DNA of 64,000 nt from Streptomyces sp. XY006 (lineage in GTDB: Bacteria > Actinomycetota > Actinomycetes > Streptomycetales > Streptomycetaceae): the NCBI RefSeq assembly GCF_002237655.1, contig NZ_NOKT01000032.1, positions 39,558 to 103,557 of the forward strand, in the 5' to 3' direction. The position numbers were made by a program, and so were the translations under genes. Under the pieces are notes generated by a model. The model worked only from the letters and a program-made list of their open reading frames with translations. It did not search any database and was not told where the DNA came from. Shown here piece after piece: positions 17,364 through 26,394 of this stretch (position 1 is its first letter; every line of letters starts with the position of its first letter).

Positions 17364-18674
17364 CTAGTAGTTCACGTCGGCGTCCTGCAGCGTGCGGGTC
17401 GTGTCGACGAAGCCCTTGCGGGCCGAGACCAGCCGCCCGTCGCGCACGACCTGCAAGGTCACGTTCGCGTTGACCAGCCGCGGGAAGCCCACGGCGGCCA
17501 GCTCGTCCTGGAACCGCCACTGCAGGGTCGGCGTGAGCCCGCCCGTGTCGGCCTTGAAGCCGTCGTCGAGGGCCTCCGCCACCGTGTCGGCGCTCACCTC
17601 GCCGTCGCCGAGCGACTCGACGACCCGGTGGAACACGGAGTAGGCGATCCAGGTGGTCTGCACACCGGCGTCCGCGGGGTCGATGCGGTTGTCGCCGAAG
17701 GCCTCCTCCTTGATCACCTGCTTCATCCCGTCCCAGCGCGGGTCACTCGCCACGGGGTACCAGCCGGTGATGTACGAGCCCTCGTAGGGCCCCGACGCCC
17801 CTCCCGTCGCGTCGATCACCGTCTGGTCGACGCTGCCGAGCACGGCGGCCGTCCGTACCTCGGGGTACTCCTCCCGGGCGCGGCGGAAGGAGTCCATGAA
17901 CGTGCCGTTGCGGTCCCCGAGCGCCGGCACCACACAGCCCTCGTCCTCCGGGTCGACGGTCGTCGAGCGCAGCGCCCGCTCGGCGTGGCCGGTGTACTCG
18001 GTGGCGTCCTCGGGCGCGCGCTGGTCCCGGGCGGGCGCGTGCCCGCCCGACTTCAGGCCCGAGTCGAGCAGCGGCGGCAGCTGGTCGCCCGCGATGGTGT
18101 CGGGCCGGATCAGCGCGACCGGCCCGCAGTCGGCGAGCGCCCGGCCCAGACCGGCGAGCAGCGCGGGCTGCCCGCCGTTGACCGGGTAGGACAGGGGGCT
18201 GGTGAACTCGGCGTTCGTGATGCCGTAGCCGCCGATGTACGGGATGCCCGCGCCCTCGAGGGACGGGAAGAAGGAGTCGGCGTACTGACTGTAGGATCCG
18301 ACGACCGCGACCACGTTCTCCCTGGCGGCCTGCCGGGCGCACTTCGCCGCGGCCACGCTGTCGTTGTGATCGTTGCAGGTCAGCACCTTGAGCTCGCGGC
18401 CGTTGATCCCGCCGCCCGCGTTCACCCAGCGGGCGTAGGCGCGGGCGAAGGCCGGCATGCCGGGCTTGTTGGTGGCCTTGGTCTTCTCGGGCGCCCACGT
18501 CATGACGGTGATGGGATCGTCCCCGGCACCCCCCGTGGTACCGGGCACGACCCCGCATCCGGCGAGGAGGGACGCGCACGCGACCGCCGTGCCCGCGGAG
18601 AGGACGCCTTTTCTGGCGTGACGGGTGAGGAGGCCGGGGAGGGATGTGCTGCGAGTACGTCGCCTGCCGGTCAT
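17364..18674 (-). CDS. Lipoprotein substrate-binding protein (branched-chain amino acid/urea type)
   Basis: 436 residues from ATG 18674; a longer frame to 18803 has no signal logic. The N-terminus has Arg residues, a hydrophobic stretch and the lipobox SLLAGC with Cys40, so it is a membrane-anchored lipoprotein. The rest is a periplasmic-binding fold of the amide/Leu-binding group (AFARAYARWVNAGGGINGRE, VVAVVGSYSQYADSFFP, GGYGITNAEFTSP). No permease or ATPase genes adjoin it, so it may act as an orphan sensor or share a remote transporter. Confidence 0.87.
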   Translation of the reverse strand: MTGRRRTRSTSLPGLLTRHARKGVLSAGTAVACASLLAGCGVVPGTTGGAGDDPITVMTWAPEKTKATNKPGMPAFARAYARWVNAGGGINGRELKVLTCNDHNDSVAAAKCARQAARENVVAVVGSYSQYADSFFPSLEGAGIPYIGGYGITNAEFTSPLSYPVNGGQPALLAGLGRALADCGPVALIRPDTIAGDQLPPLLDSGLKSGGHAPARDQRAPEDATEYTGHAERALRSTTVDPEDEGCVVPALGDRNGTFMDSFRRAREEYPEVRTAAVLGSVDQTVIDATGGASGPYEGSYITGWYPVASDPRWDGMKQVIKEEAFGDNRIDPADAGVQTTWIAYSVFHRVVESLGDGEVSADTVAEALDDGFKADTGGLTPTLQWRFQDELAAVGFPRLVNANVTLQVVRDGRLVSARKGFVDTTRTLQDADVNY

Positions 18675-18791
18675 GGTTCCGCACGATTCCGTCACATGGC
18701 TAACCCATGAGTGACCCGCGGTCAACGATCGGTGACGTACAGGTGAATTGCGGGGGTCCGTGTGACCGATGTGGAGGGGAACGTACGATCG

Positions 18792-19292
18792 ATGACCGTG
18801 CAAGCTTCGGAGAACTCTTCCCGACGTGGCCGTCGCTCATCCACCATGGGCGGCATGCCTGTCAACGACATGCCGTGGTGGCGCTGGCGCAGCAACGTGC
18901 GCTCGGCGCTGCACATGCTCTCCGATCCCGTCTTCCAGCGGGACGTCTGGCTGGCCGGCGTGGACGGCTACGGCGACGTGACCGACGCGGTGTACCGGCT
19001 GGTCGAGGACACCTGGCTGGACCACTGGTCCGCCGAGAAGTACGTCGGCACGATCTTCCGCGACTCGCAGGAGGCGGCGCTGGTCGACACCGCCGTGCTG
19101 CGGGTGCTGCGGATCATGCACCAGGTGGGGCCGGACGCGCCGGTCGCCGCGTACCTGGAGCACGAGGCGTGGCCGGAGGCGGTCGGGGCCGCCCGGGAGG
19201 CCCATGTGCGGCTCGCCGCGAGCGACGGTGAGGAGCCGGACACGCCGCCGCGCAGCCTCGAGGTGCTGCGGATCATGACGAGGTCCGCCTAG
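18792..19292 (+). CDS. SCO4402-family protein
   Basis: 166 residues if started at ATG 18792 (GGAGGGG 12 bases upstream); a GTG at 18762 is an alternative. The conserved part begins at MGGMPVNDMPWWRWRSNVR and continues through HMLSDPVFQRDVWLAGVDGY, which I recognise as the SCO4402 family of uncharacterised actinomycete proteins. It is all-helical and probably soluble. It stands just before purU, 46 bases apart, the same order as remembered for SCO4402-SCO4403. Function unknown. Confidence 0.82.
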   Translation: MTVQASENSSRRGRRSSTMGGMPVNDMPWWRWRSNVRSALHMLSDPVFQRDVWLAGVDGYGDVTDAVYRLVEDTWLDHWSAEKYVGTIFRDSQEAALVDTAVLRVLRIMHQVGPDAPVAAYLEHEAWPEAVGAAREAHVRLAASDGEEPDTPPRSLEVLRIMTRSA

Positions 19293-19338
19293 CGGGACGA
19301 TTGCCGGTGCCGTCGGTCCTTGTGGGAACCTGTCCAGC

Positions 19339-20220
19339 ATGAACGAGCAGTCCACCAGTGCCGCGGTCCCGGCCGACCAGTACGTCCTCACCCTTTCCTG
19401 CCCGGACAGGAAGGGCATCGTGCACGCCGTGTCGAGCTACCTGTTCATGACCGGCTGCAACATCGAGGACAGCCAGCAGTTCGGCGACCACGACACGGGG
19501 CTGTTCTTCATGCGGGTCCACTTCTCGGCGGACGCCCCGGTGACGCTGGAGAAGCTGCGGGCCAGCTTCGCGGCGATCGGTGACTCCTTCCAGATGGACT
19601 GGCAGATCAACCGGGGCGACGAGAAGATGCGCATCCTGCTGATGGTCAGCAAGTTCGGGCACTGCCTGAACGACCTGCTGTTCCGGGCGCGGATCGGGGC
19701 GCTGCCGGTCGAGATCGCGGGTGTGGTGTCCAACCACACGGACTTCGCCGAGCTGGTGGGTTCCTACAACGTGCCCTTCCACCACATCCCGGTGACGAAG
19801 GACACCAAGCCGGAGGCCGAGGCGCGGCTGCTGGAGATCGTGCGCGAGGAGGGCGTGGAGCTGGTCGTGCTGGCCCGCTACATGCAGGTCCTCTCGGACG
19901 ACCTGTGCAAGCGGCTGAGCGGGCGGATCATCAACATCCACCACTCGTTCCTGCCGAGCTTCAAGGGCGCGAAGCCGTACCACCAGGCGCACGCGCGGGG
20001 TGTGAAGCTGATCGGGGCCACGGCCCACTACGTGACGGCCGACCTCGACGAGGGGCCGATCATCGAGCAGGAGGTCGAGCGGGTCGGGCACGACGTCACG
20101 CCGGACCAGCTGGTGGCGATCGGGCGGGACGTGGAGTGCCAGGCGCTGGCGCGGGCCGTGAAGTGGCACGCCGAGCGCCGGATTCTGCTGAACGGGCGGC
20201 GGACCGTGGTGTTCGCCTAG
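19339..20220 (+). CDS. purU: Formyltetrahydrofolate deformylase
   Basis: 293 residues. An ACT domain at about 10-90 (VLTLSCPDRKGIVHAVSSYL) precedes the formyltransferase-like domain. The catalytic region INIHHSFLPSFKGAKPYHQA, the HYVTADLDEGPIIEQ stretch with its Asp, and the start of the hydrolase domain MRILLMVSKFGHCLNDLL are all typical of PurU. It hydrolyses 10-formyl-THF to THF and formate, balancing one-carbon units for purine and glycine metabolism. Confidence 0.95.
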   Translation: MNEQSTSAAVPADQYVLTLSCPDRKGIVHAVSSYLFMTGCNIEDSQQFGDHDTGLFFMRVHFSADAPVTLEKLRASFAAIGDSFQMDWQINRGDEKMRILLMVSKFGHCLNDLLFRARIGALPVEIAGVVSNHTDFAELVGSYNVPFHHIPVTKDTKPEAEARLLEIVREEGVELVVLARYMQVLSDDLCKRLSGRIINIHHSFLPSFKGAKPYHQAHARGVKLIGATAHYVTADLDEGPIIEQEVERVGHDVTPDQLVAIGRDVECQALARAVKWHAERRILLNGRRTVVFA

Positions 20221-20258
20221 GAGCTCGGGGCCTGAGGGCGCGTCCCCCCGGCCGCGTT

Positions 20259-21542
20259 CTACATCCTGCTCAGTGACGCCGCCGCGAACAGGACGTCCCT
20301 GATCGCCTCTCTGTCGCCCACCTGGCCGGCCGCCGCCTCCTGGGGTGGGACGTGGCCCGCCGCGAGGCGGCAGAACTCGACGCCGTCCAGGGCCACGTGG
20401 GCCACCTCGTGTTCGGCGGAGCCCTTGGCAGCGGGGGAGTCCAGCGGGATGAGCCACTCGCCGCCGCCCGAGCCCTCGATCTCCAGGCGCAGGCTGCGGC
20501 CCGGTTCACCGGCCGCGACCAGGTGGCGGTGGTGGGCGGGGGCCGCGAGGCCGGCCTGCCTGCGGTGGGCCAGCGCCGTCGGGAGCATGCGGGCCGCCAG
20601 GTCGATCATGCGGTGCAGATGGCGTGGCGAGGGCGGGTCGAAGGGGTAGTCGACGGCGTCCGCGATGTCCTCCGCGTGCACCCAGCACTCGAAGGCCCGG
20701 TCGAGCATCGCGTCGTGCAGCGGCAGGTCGAAGTCGCCGTACGGGATCGGCATCCGGCCCCCGCCGCCGCCCGTGAAGGACACCGTGCGCACCAGGTTGT
20801 GGCTCTGCTCCCGCCAGGGGGCGCGCACCGCGCGGGTGGGCGGGAAGTGGGAGGCGCGCCAGAACGCCTCGGTGCGCTCCGCCGGGGTCGGCCGCGCGGA
20901 GGGGACGTCGCCCAGCGGGTCGTCCAGGCCGAGCGCGACCGCCACCAGCCCGTCCACGCTGAGCAGATGCGCGATCACCCCGGCGACGGTGGTCCGGCGG
21001 GTCGTCGCCTCGTCGCCGTGGAACCAGCGCAGCCGTACCGGCGCGTGCCACTCGGCGTCGCCGAAGTCCTGCAGCAGGGCGTCCAGACGGGCGGTCTCGG
21101 CGTCGTACGCGGCGGCCCACTCCGGCACGGGGATGCGCGGCGGGCGCCGCTCCAGGCACGTCTCCAGGACGCGGGTGCGCAGGCCCGGGTCGAGGTCCAG
21201 GCTCTCGGGGCGCTGCAGCAGTCCGACCGCCTCGCGCAGCCGCCGCGCCTCGTCGGCGCACGCGCCGCACGATCCGAGGTGCTCCTCGACGGCCGTGGCC
21301 TCCTCGGCCGAGCAGGCGGCCAGCGCCCAGGCGCCGAGCAGGGACTTCAGCACGGGATGCTCGAACACGGGCCGTTCCGGTGGTGGTGGCGCGGGCAGGG
21401 GGAGCCCGTTGTCCTCGACGGAGGCCCGGGGCATGGGAATGCGCGGCGGCCGGCCCGGGCCGCGGCCCGGCTCGTCGCCGTGGTCGGGGCCGCCGTCGTC
21501 CTCGTGGTCGTCGTACGCCCCGGAAGCATCCGGTCCGCTCAC
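20259..21542 (-). CDS. Zinc-binding anti-sigma factor fused to an MDMPI/DinB-type domain
   Basis: 427 residues from GTG 21542, overlapping the sigma factor stop as GTGA. After an acidic, disordered N-terminus of 60 residues comes a zf-HC2 motif, H88-x3-C92-x2-C95 (HLGSCGACADEA), typical of ZAS anti-sigma factors. Residues from about 125 on form a maleylpyruvate-isomerase-like (MDMPI/DinB) helical domain (RLDALLQDFGDAEWHAP, TTVAGVIAHLLSVDGL). No membrane segment is seen, so it is a soluble anti-sigma factor whose large domain may sense a thiol or other ligand. Confidence 0.85.
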   Translation of the reverse strand: MSGPDASGAYDDHEDDGGPDHGDEPGRGPGRPPRIPMPRASVEDNGLPLPAPPPPERPVFEHPVLKSLLGAWALAACSAEEATAVEEHLGSCGACADEARRLREAVGLLQRPESLDLDPGLRTRVLETCLERRPPRIPVPEWAAAYDAETARLDALLQDFGDAEWHAPVRLRWFHGDEATTRRTTVAGVIAHLLSVDGLVAVALGLDDPLGDVPSARPTPAERTEAFWRASHFPPTRAVRAPWREQSHNLVRTVSFTGGGGGRMPIPYGDFDLPLHDAMLDRAFECWVHAEDIADAVDYPFDPPSPRHLHRMIDLAARMLPTALAHRRQAGLAAPAHHRHLVAAGEPGRSLRLEIEGSGGGEWLIPLDSPAAKGSAEHEVAHVALDGVEFCRLAAGHVPPQEAAAGQVGDREAIRDVLFAAASLSRM

Positions 21543-22120
21543 GCCGCACCCCCGGATCCGGGCGGGGCGCCGGGGGCCTCGGTGTCGTGGGCGGTGGAGA
21601 GCAGTTGCAGGCCCAGGCGCAGCCGGCGGCGGGCCTCGTCCTCGGTGATGCCGAGGTCGGCGGCGGCCTGGCGGTAGTCGCGGCGCTGGAAGTAGGCCCG
21701 CTCCAGGGCCGAGCGCAGCGGGACCGGCATGGACTGGACGATGTAGTCGGCGCGGGCGGCGACCGCGGCGCTGCGCACCCGTTGCTCCAGTTCCTCCGCG
21801 GTGCCGGAGCCGTCCCGGGCGAGGGCGGCGGTCTCGGTGGCGCGCAGCCGCTGCACCGCGAGCCGGTGGGTCAGTCCGGCGACCCAGGTCCGCAGCGGGC
21901 CGTCCTTGGGGTCGTAGGAGTCGGGGTGTTCCCAGACGTGGACGAAGACCTCGCGGGTGATGCGGTCGGCCGCGCTCTCGTCGCCGAGGACGCGGTGGGC
22001 GAGGCCGTGCACGAGGGAGGCGAACCGGTCGTAGAGCTCACCGAGGGCGGCGGCTTCCCCGCGGGCGAGCCGCTGCTGCATCTTGCGGTCCCAGCGAGGC
22101 GGTACGTCCCTCTTCGCCAT
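21539..22120 (-). CDS. ECF-type RNA polymerase sigma factor
   Basis: 193 residues. Region 2 (LGELYDRFASLVHGLAHRVLGDESAADRITREVFVHVW) spans about 25-65, and region 4 (MPVPLRSALERAYFQRRDYRQAAADLGITEDEARRRL) about 130-170. It is co-transcribed with its probable anti-sigma factor, which starts inside its stop codon. A STAS antagonist gene is divergent 367 bases away, as in the S. coelicolor SCO4409/SCO4410 region as I recall it. Target promoters cannot be read here. Confidence 0.92.
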   Translation of the reverse strand: MAKRDVPPRWDRKMQQRLARGEAAALGELYDRFASLVHGLAHRVLGDESAADRITREVFVHVWEHPDSYDPKDGPLRTWVAGLTHRLAVQRLRATETAALARDGSGTAEELEQRVRSAAVAARADYIVQSMPVPLRSALERAYFQRRDYRQAAADLGITEDEARRRLRLGLQLLSTAHDTEAPGAPPGSGGAA

Positions 22121-22487
22121 GCGGCCCCCTCACCCCCTGCTCGTGTTCCGCGCCCGTGTCCTGTCCAGCCTGTGCCTCATGTCTCCTCGAATGTAGTCGG
22201 CACGTCCGGCGGCGCACGCCCCTTTGTGGCAATGTGCGCCCCCCGAGGGGCCGCAGGTGGTAGGAGGCCACCCGTGCCCGGGCCAGGAGCCTTTGGTGCG
22301 CGCCTACCCCTCTGCCCGCCGATCAGACATGACTGATAAGGATCGAAGCGGATCGAAGCCGACTAAAACAAGCCTCTTTTGCCCGCCATCCGTTTTTGGG
22401 CCCGTGTTTCAGGGAACGGCCGCTGGGCAGCCGCGCTGCAAGGAAGCGTAGGGACTGCTTCCGTTTTGGCGAGCGAGGGGCGTGGTG
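22121..22487. promoter_or_regulatory. Divergent spacer between the sigma factor and STAS genes
   Basis: 367 bases, no gene. The right half is unusually AT-rich for this genome (TGATAAGGATCG, CTAAAACAAGCCTCTTTTG, CCGTTTTTGGG) and holds two direct copies of GGATCGAAGC at 22340-22349 and 22350-22359. This looks like the promoter of the STAS gene with a possible activator or sigma-specific site. Confidence 0.45.
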
Positions 22488-22862
22488 GTGACCTTCAAAG
22501 TGACCGGCGGCGAGCAGGGCGAGTGGGCCGTGCTCCAGGTGTCGGGCGAGCTGGATCTGGTGACGTCGCCGGTGCTGCGTCAGCGGGTGCACGACGTGGT
22601 GGCCGAGGGGCACCACTGTCTCGTCCTGGACCTGTCCGAGGTGTTCTTCTGCGATTCCAGTGGGGTCGGCGTGCTCATCGCCGCCCGCCGGCTCATCCGC
22701 TCCTGCCAGGGCCGGCTGCGCCTGGTGCTGCCCGCCCGGGGCGCTGCGGACGGCTCGCACGTGAACCGGGTGCTCGGCGCCCTGGGCGTGCGCCGTCTGT
22801 TCGACGTGTACGGCGATGTGGACGCGGCCCTGGGCGACGAGGGCGAACCCCTGTCGGCATGA
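22488..22862 (+). CDS. STAS-domain anti-sigma factor antagonist
   Basis: 124 residues. VLQVSGELDLVTSPVLRQRV opens the STAS domain and FFCDSSGVGVL (D56, S57, S58, G59) contains the phosphorylatable Ser of SpoIIAA/RsbV-type antagonists. In such switches the dephosphorylated form binds an anti-sigma kinase and frees a sigma factor. Three GTG codons follow one another at 22482-22490; the third is chosen for its spacing from GAGGGG. The HATPase protein at 28853 is a possible partner type, though it is 6 kb away. Confidence 0.9.
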   Translation: MTFKVTGGEQGEWAVLQVSGELDLVTSPVLRQRVHDVVAEGHHCLVLDLSEVFFCDSSGVGVLIAARRLIRSCQGRLRLVLPARGAADGSHVNRVLGALGVRRLFDVYGDVDAALGDEGEPLSA

Positions 22863-23042
22863 CACCCGCGTGACGTCCCTCTCACGCAACGTAAGCCCCA
22901 AGCCGCGGTCGCGGCACGGTGTTGTCCCGGAATTCCCCCGGTCTTGGCACAAGTGACGTTTTCCCGCGCCCGAACCGCTCCCCCCGTCGTACGCTCCGAC
23001 CGAAGACGCACCCCACCTGACGTAAGGCGGCCCGAAAGAGAC

Positions 23043-23555
23043 ATGGTCAGCAGCGAGTACGAGCGCAGGATCGCCGCCCGGTTCGCCACCTTCGACCAGG
23101 ACGGCAACGGCTACATCGACCGCGAGGACTTCTTCGGGGCGGCCAAGGCGCTGCTCACGGAGTTCGGCGTCGCGGCCCGCTCCGACAAGGGGCAGGCGCT
23201 GTACGGCGGCGCCGAGGCGTTCTGGCAGGGCATGGCCGGGATAGCGGACCGCGACGGCGACCAGCGCATCACGCGCGAGGAGTTCGTCAACGGCGCGGTC
23301 AAGCGCCTGCGCGACAACCCCGACCGGTTCGCCGAGATCGCCCGCCCCTTCCTGCACGCGGCCCTGGACGTCGCCGACACCGACGGTGACGCCGCGGTGA
23401 CGGTCGACGAGGCCGGGCGCGTCCTGAAGTGCCTGGGCGTCCCCGAGGAGATGGCCGCACCGGCCGCCGCGGAGCTCGACGCGGACGGCGACGGCAAGGT
23501 CGGCGAGGCCGATGTCGTGCCCGCCTTCGCCCGTTACTTCACCGTGCCCGAGTAG
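23043..23555 (+). CDS. Four-EF-hand calcium-binding protein
   Basis: 170 residues, with four EF-hand loops: DQDGNGYIDRED (18-29), DRDGDQRITREE (69-80), DTDGDAAVTVDE (112-123) and DADGDGKVGEAD (146-157). All have good ligands at positions 1, 3 and 5; the first and fourth end in Asp rather than Glu at position 12. This is the calerythrin-like type found in Streptomyces (Cab proteins), cytosolic and thought to buffer or sense Ca2+. ATG 23043 follows GAAAGAG. Its last codons lie in a 33-bp repeat. Confidence 0.93.
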   Translation: MVSSEYERRIAARFATFDQDGNGYIDREDFFGAAKALLTEFGVAARSDKGQALYGGAEAFWQGMAGIADRDGDQRITREEFVNGAVKRLRDNPDRFAEIARPFLHAALDVADTDGDAAVTVDEAGRVLKCLGVPEEMAAPAAAELDADGDGKVGEADVVPAFARYFTVPE

Positions 23556-23620
23556 CCCCCCGGGCACGGGACTCACGTGCCCGAGCAGCCCTCGGGGCGC
23601 CGGACTCACGTGCCCGAATA
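23543..23620. repeat. 33-bp direct repeats joining two convergent genes
   Basis: CGTGCCCGAG recurs at 23543, 23576 and 23609 with exactly 33-base spacing; between the copies runs a degenerate GC segment ending in GGACTCA. The first copy contains the stop region of the EF-hand gene and the second to third copies contain the TGA and last codons of the convergent AMP ligase. Confidence 0.75.
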
Positions 23621-25108
23621 GCGTTCGCGCAGCCGGTACTTCAGCACCTTCCGCAGGGTCTCGCCCCGCGGAAGGGCGTCCACCAGCTCCAGCCGTTCCG
23701 GCAGCTTGTGCACCGACAGTCCCTCGGCGCGCAGGAACGCGGTCACGGCTTCGAGCGTCAAGGCCGCGGCCCCGGGCGGCTGTTCCACCACCGCGCACAC
23801 CAGCTCCCCGCGCACCGGGTCGGGCAGCCCGATCACGGCCACGTCCCCGACCGCCGGATGCCGGTGCAGCAGGTCCTCTATCTCCCGGGCCGAGATGTTC
23901 TCGCCCTTGCGGATGATGACGTCCTTGAGCCGGCCGGTGAGCACCAGGTGACCGGTCTCCGTGAGGTGCCCCAGGTCGCCGGTGCGCAGGAAGCCCTCCT
24001 CGTCGAAGGCCTGCGCCGTCTGCGCCGGGTCCAGGTATCCCCGGCACACGGCCTCCCCGCGCAGCCGCACCTCCCCGTCCACGACCCGGATCTCCATGCC
24101 CTGCGGCGCCCGCCCCTCGGTCGTCGCCAGCAGCTCGGCGCTGTCGTCGGGCGACCCCATGGTGATCATCGGCACCTCGGTCATGCCGTAGCCGTGGGTG
24201 AGCTGCACGCCCATCTCCCGCACCACCGCGTGGTACAGCTCCGGCGGCTTGGGGGCCCCGCCGCCCGCCAGCAGCCGCAGGGACGGCAGCAGTGGCTCCC
24301 CGGGCCGCTTGCGCTGCTCCGCCAGGAACATCGAGTAGAACGCCGTCGAGCCGCCCGCGATCGTCACCCCGTGCGCCCGGTACGCCGTCAGTGCCTCGGG
24401 CAGCGCGAACTGCTCGAACAGCACCGCCGGGAAGCCGTACAGCAGCAGCATCACCGTGTAGTCGGGCCCGCCGATGTGGGCGTAGGGAAAGGCGATCGAC
24501 CCCACGTCGTCCGCCGAGGGCCGCAGGGCGTGGGCCAGGCAGGAGCCGCCCGCGAGCAGCGAACGGTCCGTGTGCAGCACGCCCTTGGGGGCGGAGGTCG
24601 TGCCGGACGTCCAGTAGATCCAGCGGACGGCGGTGCCGTCGGCCGGCGCCGGGGGCAGTACCGACGGGTCGCCGTCGGGCAGTTCGCCGTAGGCCTCGAA
24701 GACGCCCTTCGCGCCGAGCCTGCGGGCCATCTCCGTGTGGTCGAAGCCGCGCCACACGCCCGGCACCGCGAAGAACTCCGCCTTGGACTCCCGCAGCGCG
24801 AAGCCCACCTCGCGGTCCCGGTGGAAGGGGATCACCGGGCTCTGCACGGCGCCGAGCCGGGCCAGCGCGAAGGAGAGCAGGGCCGTCTCGATACGGGTGG
24901 GCAGCTGCCAGGCGACCACCGTGCCGGGGCGTACGCCCATGCCGTACAGGCCGGCCGCCACCCGCTCGGCGCGCACGGCCAGCTCGCCGAAGGTGAGGAC
25001 GCGGTCGTCCTGGAGGAAGAGCGGGCGGCCGGGCGTGGCGGCGGCGCGGCGGGCCACCAGCTCCCACAGGGTGCGGGACGTGCTCAGGGCGTGCGGGGTC
25101 TCGTTCAC
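23606..25108 (-). CDS. AMP-dependent acyl-CoA synthetase
   Basis: 500 residues. P-loop-like WTSGTTSAPKG at about 170, the A5 motif HGYGMTEVPMI near 300, TGDLGHLTETGHLVLTGR hinge near 380, IIRKGENISAREIE, and the C-terminal Lys in LPRGETLRKVLK. It activates a carboxylic acid of unknown kind to its CoA ester. It is divergent from the amidohydrolase/dehydrogenase operon across a 21-base perfect palindrome at 25153, so both are likely under one repressor. Confidence 0.92.
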   Translation of the reverse strand: MNETPHALSTSRTLWELVARRAAATPGRPLFLQDDRVLTFGELAVRAERVAAGLYGMGVRPGTVVAWQLPTRIETALLSFALARLGAVQSPVIPFHRDREVGFALRESKAEFFAVPGVWRGFDHTEMARRLGAKGVFEAYGELPDGDPSVLPPAPADGTAVRWIYWTSGTTSAPKGVLHTDRSLLAGGSCLAHALRPSADDVGSIAFPYAHIGGPDYTVMLLLYGFPAVLFEQFALPEALTAYRAHGVTIAGGSTAFYSMFLAEQRKRPGEPLLPSLRLLAGGGAPKPPELYHAVVREMGVQLTHGYGMTEVPMITMGSPDDSAELLATTEGRAPQGMEIRVVDGEVRLRGEAVCRGYLDPAQTAQAFDEEGFLRTGDLGHLTETGHLVLTGRLKDVIIRKGENISAREIEDLLHRHPAVGDVAVIGLPDPVRGELVCAVVEQPPGAAALTLEAVTAFLRAEGLSVHKLPERLELVDALPRGETLRKVLKYRLRERYSGT

Positions 25109-25152
25109 GGCTGCCCCCTGCTGCTTGGCTGACGGGTCGTCAGGTGGGATGC

Positions 25153-25173
25153 TATCTGACGCTGTATCAGATA
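25153..25173. promoter_or_regulatory. Operator site 1 of the TCTGA...TCAGA regulon
   Basis: TATCTGA and TCAGATA arms separated by CGCTGTA; the shared 17-base core is TCTGACGCTGTATCAGA. It lies 25 bases before the amidohydrolase ATG and 45 bases from the ligase start, placed to control both directions. Confidence 0.75.
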
Positions 25174-25197
25174 AGTACCGTCCGGCGGAGGGGACCC

Positions 25198-26394
25198 ATG
25201 GCGACCGAACTGCCCCGCATCATCAGCGTCGACGACCACGTGATCGAGCCCGCCCACCTCTTCGACACCTGGCTGCCCGCCAAGTACCGCGACCGGGGCC
25301 CGAGGCCGCTGACCGCCGGCATCGGCGAACTCGCCTACGTCGGCGGCAAGTACCGCATCACCATGGACCCGGACGGCCCGCCCACCGACTGGTGGGTCTA
25401 CGAGGACCTGAAGTTCCCGTACAAGCGCAACATCGCCGCCGTCGGCTTCGACCGGGACGAGATGACCCTGGAGGGCATCACCCGAGCCGAGATGCGGCGC
25501 GGCTGCTGGGACCCCAAGGCGCGGCTGGCGGACATGGACCTCAACCACGTCGAGGTCAGCCTCTGCTTCCCCTCCTTCCCCCGCTTCTGCGGCCAGACCT
25601 TCGCCGAGGCGCACGACAAGGAGGTCGCCCTGGCCTGCGTGCGCGCCTACAACGACTGGATGGTCGAGGAGTGGTGCGGCGACAGCGGCGGGCGGCTCAT
25701 CCCGCTCTGCCTGATCCCGCTGTGGGACGTCGGCCTCGCGGTCGCCGAGATCCGCCGCAACGCCGCGCGCGGGGTGAAGGCCGTCACCTTCTCCGAGATC
25801 CCCACCCACCTCGGTCTGCCGTCCATCCACAGCGGCTACTGGGACCCGTTCTTCGCCGTCTGCCAGGAGACCGGGACGGTGGTGAACATGCACATCGGGT
25901 CCTCGTCCCAGATGCCGGCCGCCTCCCCGGACGCCCCGCCCGCCGTCCAGGCCTCGCTCAGTTTCAACAACGCGATGGCCTCGATGATGGACTTCCTGTT
26001 CAGCGGGGTGCTCGTCCGCTTCCCCCGGCTCAGACTCGCCTACTCCGAGGGCCAGATGGGCTGGGTGCCGTACGCCCTGGAGCGGGCCGACGACGTCTGG
26101 GCGGAGCACCGCGCCTGGGGCGGCGTACGGGAGACGGTCCCCGAGCCGCCGTCGACGTACTACTACCGGCAGATCTTCTGCTGCTTCTTCCGCGACCGGC
26201 ACGGGGTCGCCTCGATCGACGCCGTCGGCCGCGACAACGCCACCTTCGAGACCGACTACCCGCACGTCGACTCGACCTTCCCGCACACCAAGGAGGTCGC
26301 GCTCGACCACGTCAAGGGCCTCGACGACGAGACGGTGTACAAGCTGATGCGGGGCAACGCCATCCGGATGCTCGACCTGGACCTCGACCGCTGA
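25198..26394 (+). CDS. Amidohydrolase family protein (TIM-barrel metal hydrolase/decarboxylase)
   Basis: 398 residues from ATG 25198 (GGAGGGGACCC upstream). Typical elements are SVDDHVIEP at 10-18, MDLNHVEVSLCFPSFPRF, NMHIGSSSQMP with a metal His, YSEGQMGWVPYALER, and the C-terminal ETDYPHVDSTFPHT with Asp and His. This group (amidohydrolase 2, like ACMSD) hydrolyses or decarboxylates cyclic acids and is frequent in actinomycete steroid/terpenoid clusters. First gene of an operon with two dehydrogenases; its stop overlaps the next ATG (TGATG). Confidence 0.9.
   Translation: MATELPRIISVDDHVIEPAHLFDTWLPAKYRDRGPRPLTAGIGELAYVGGKYRITMDPDGPPTDWWVYEDLKFPYKRNIAAVGFDRDEMTLEGITRAEMRRGCWDPKARLADMDLNHVEVSLCFPSFPRFCGQTFAEAHDKEVALACVRAYNDWMVEEWCGDSGGRLIPLCLIPLWDVGLAVAEIRRNAARGVKAVTFSEIPTHLGLPSIHSGYWDPFFAVCQETGTVVNMHIGSSSQMPAASPDAPPAVQASLSFNNAMASMMDFLFSGVLVRFPRLRLAYSEGQMGWVPYALERADDVWAEHRAWGGVRETVPEPPSTYYYRQIFCCFFRDRHGVASIDAVGRDNATFETDYPHVDSTFPHTKEVALDHVKGLDDETVYKLMRGNAIRMLDLDLDR

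Noticed and set aside
22323..25067. 914-codon minus-strand frame
   Set aside because: It crosses STAS and EF-hand genes antisense and the AMP ligase in another frame; composition is that of a shadow.
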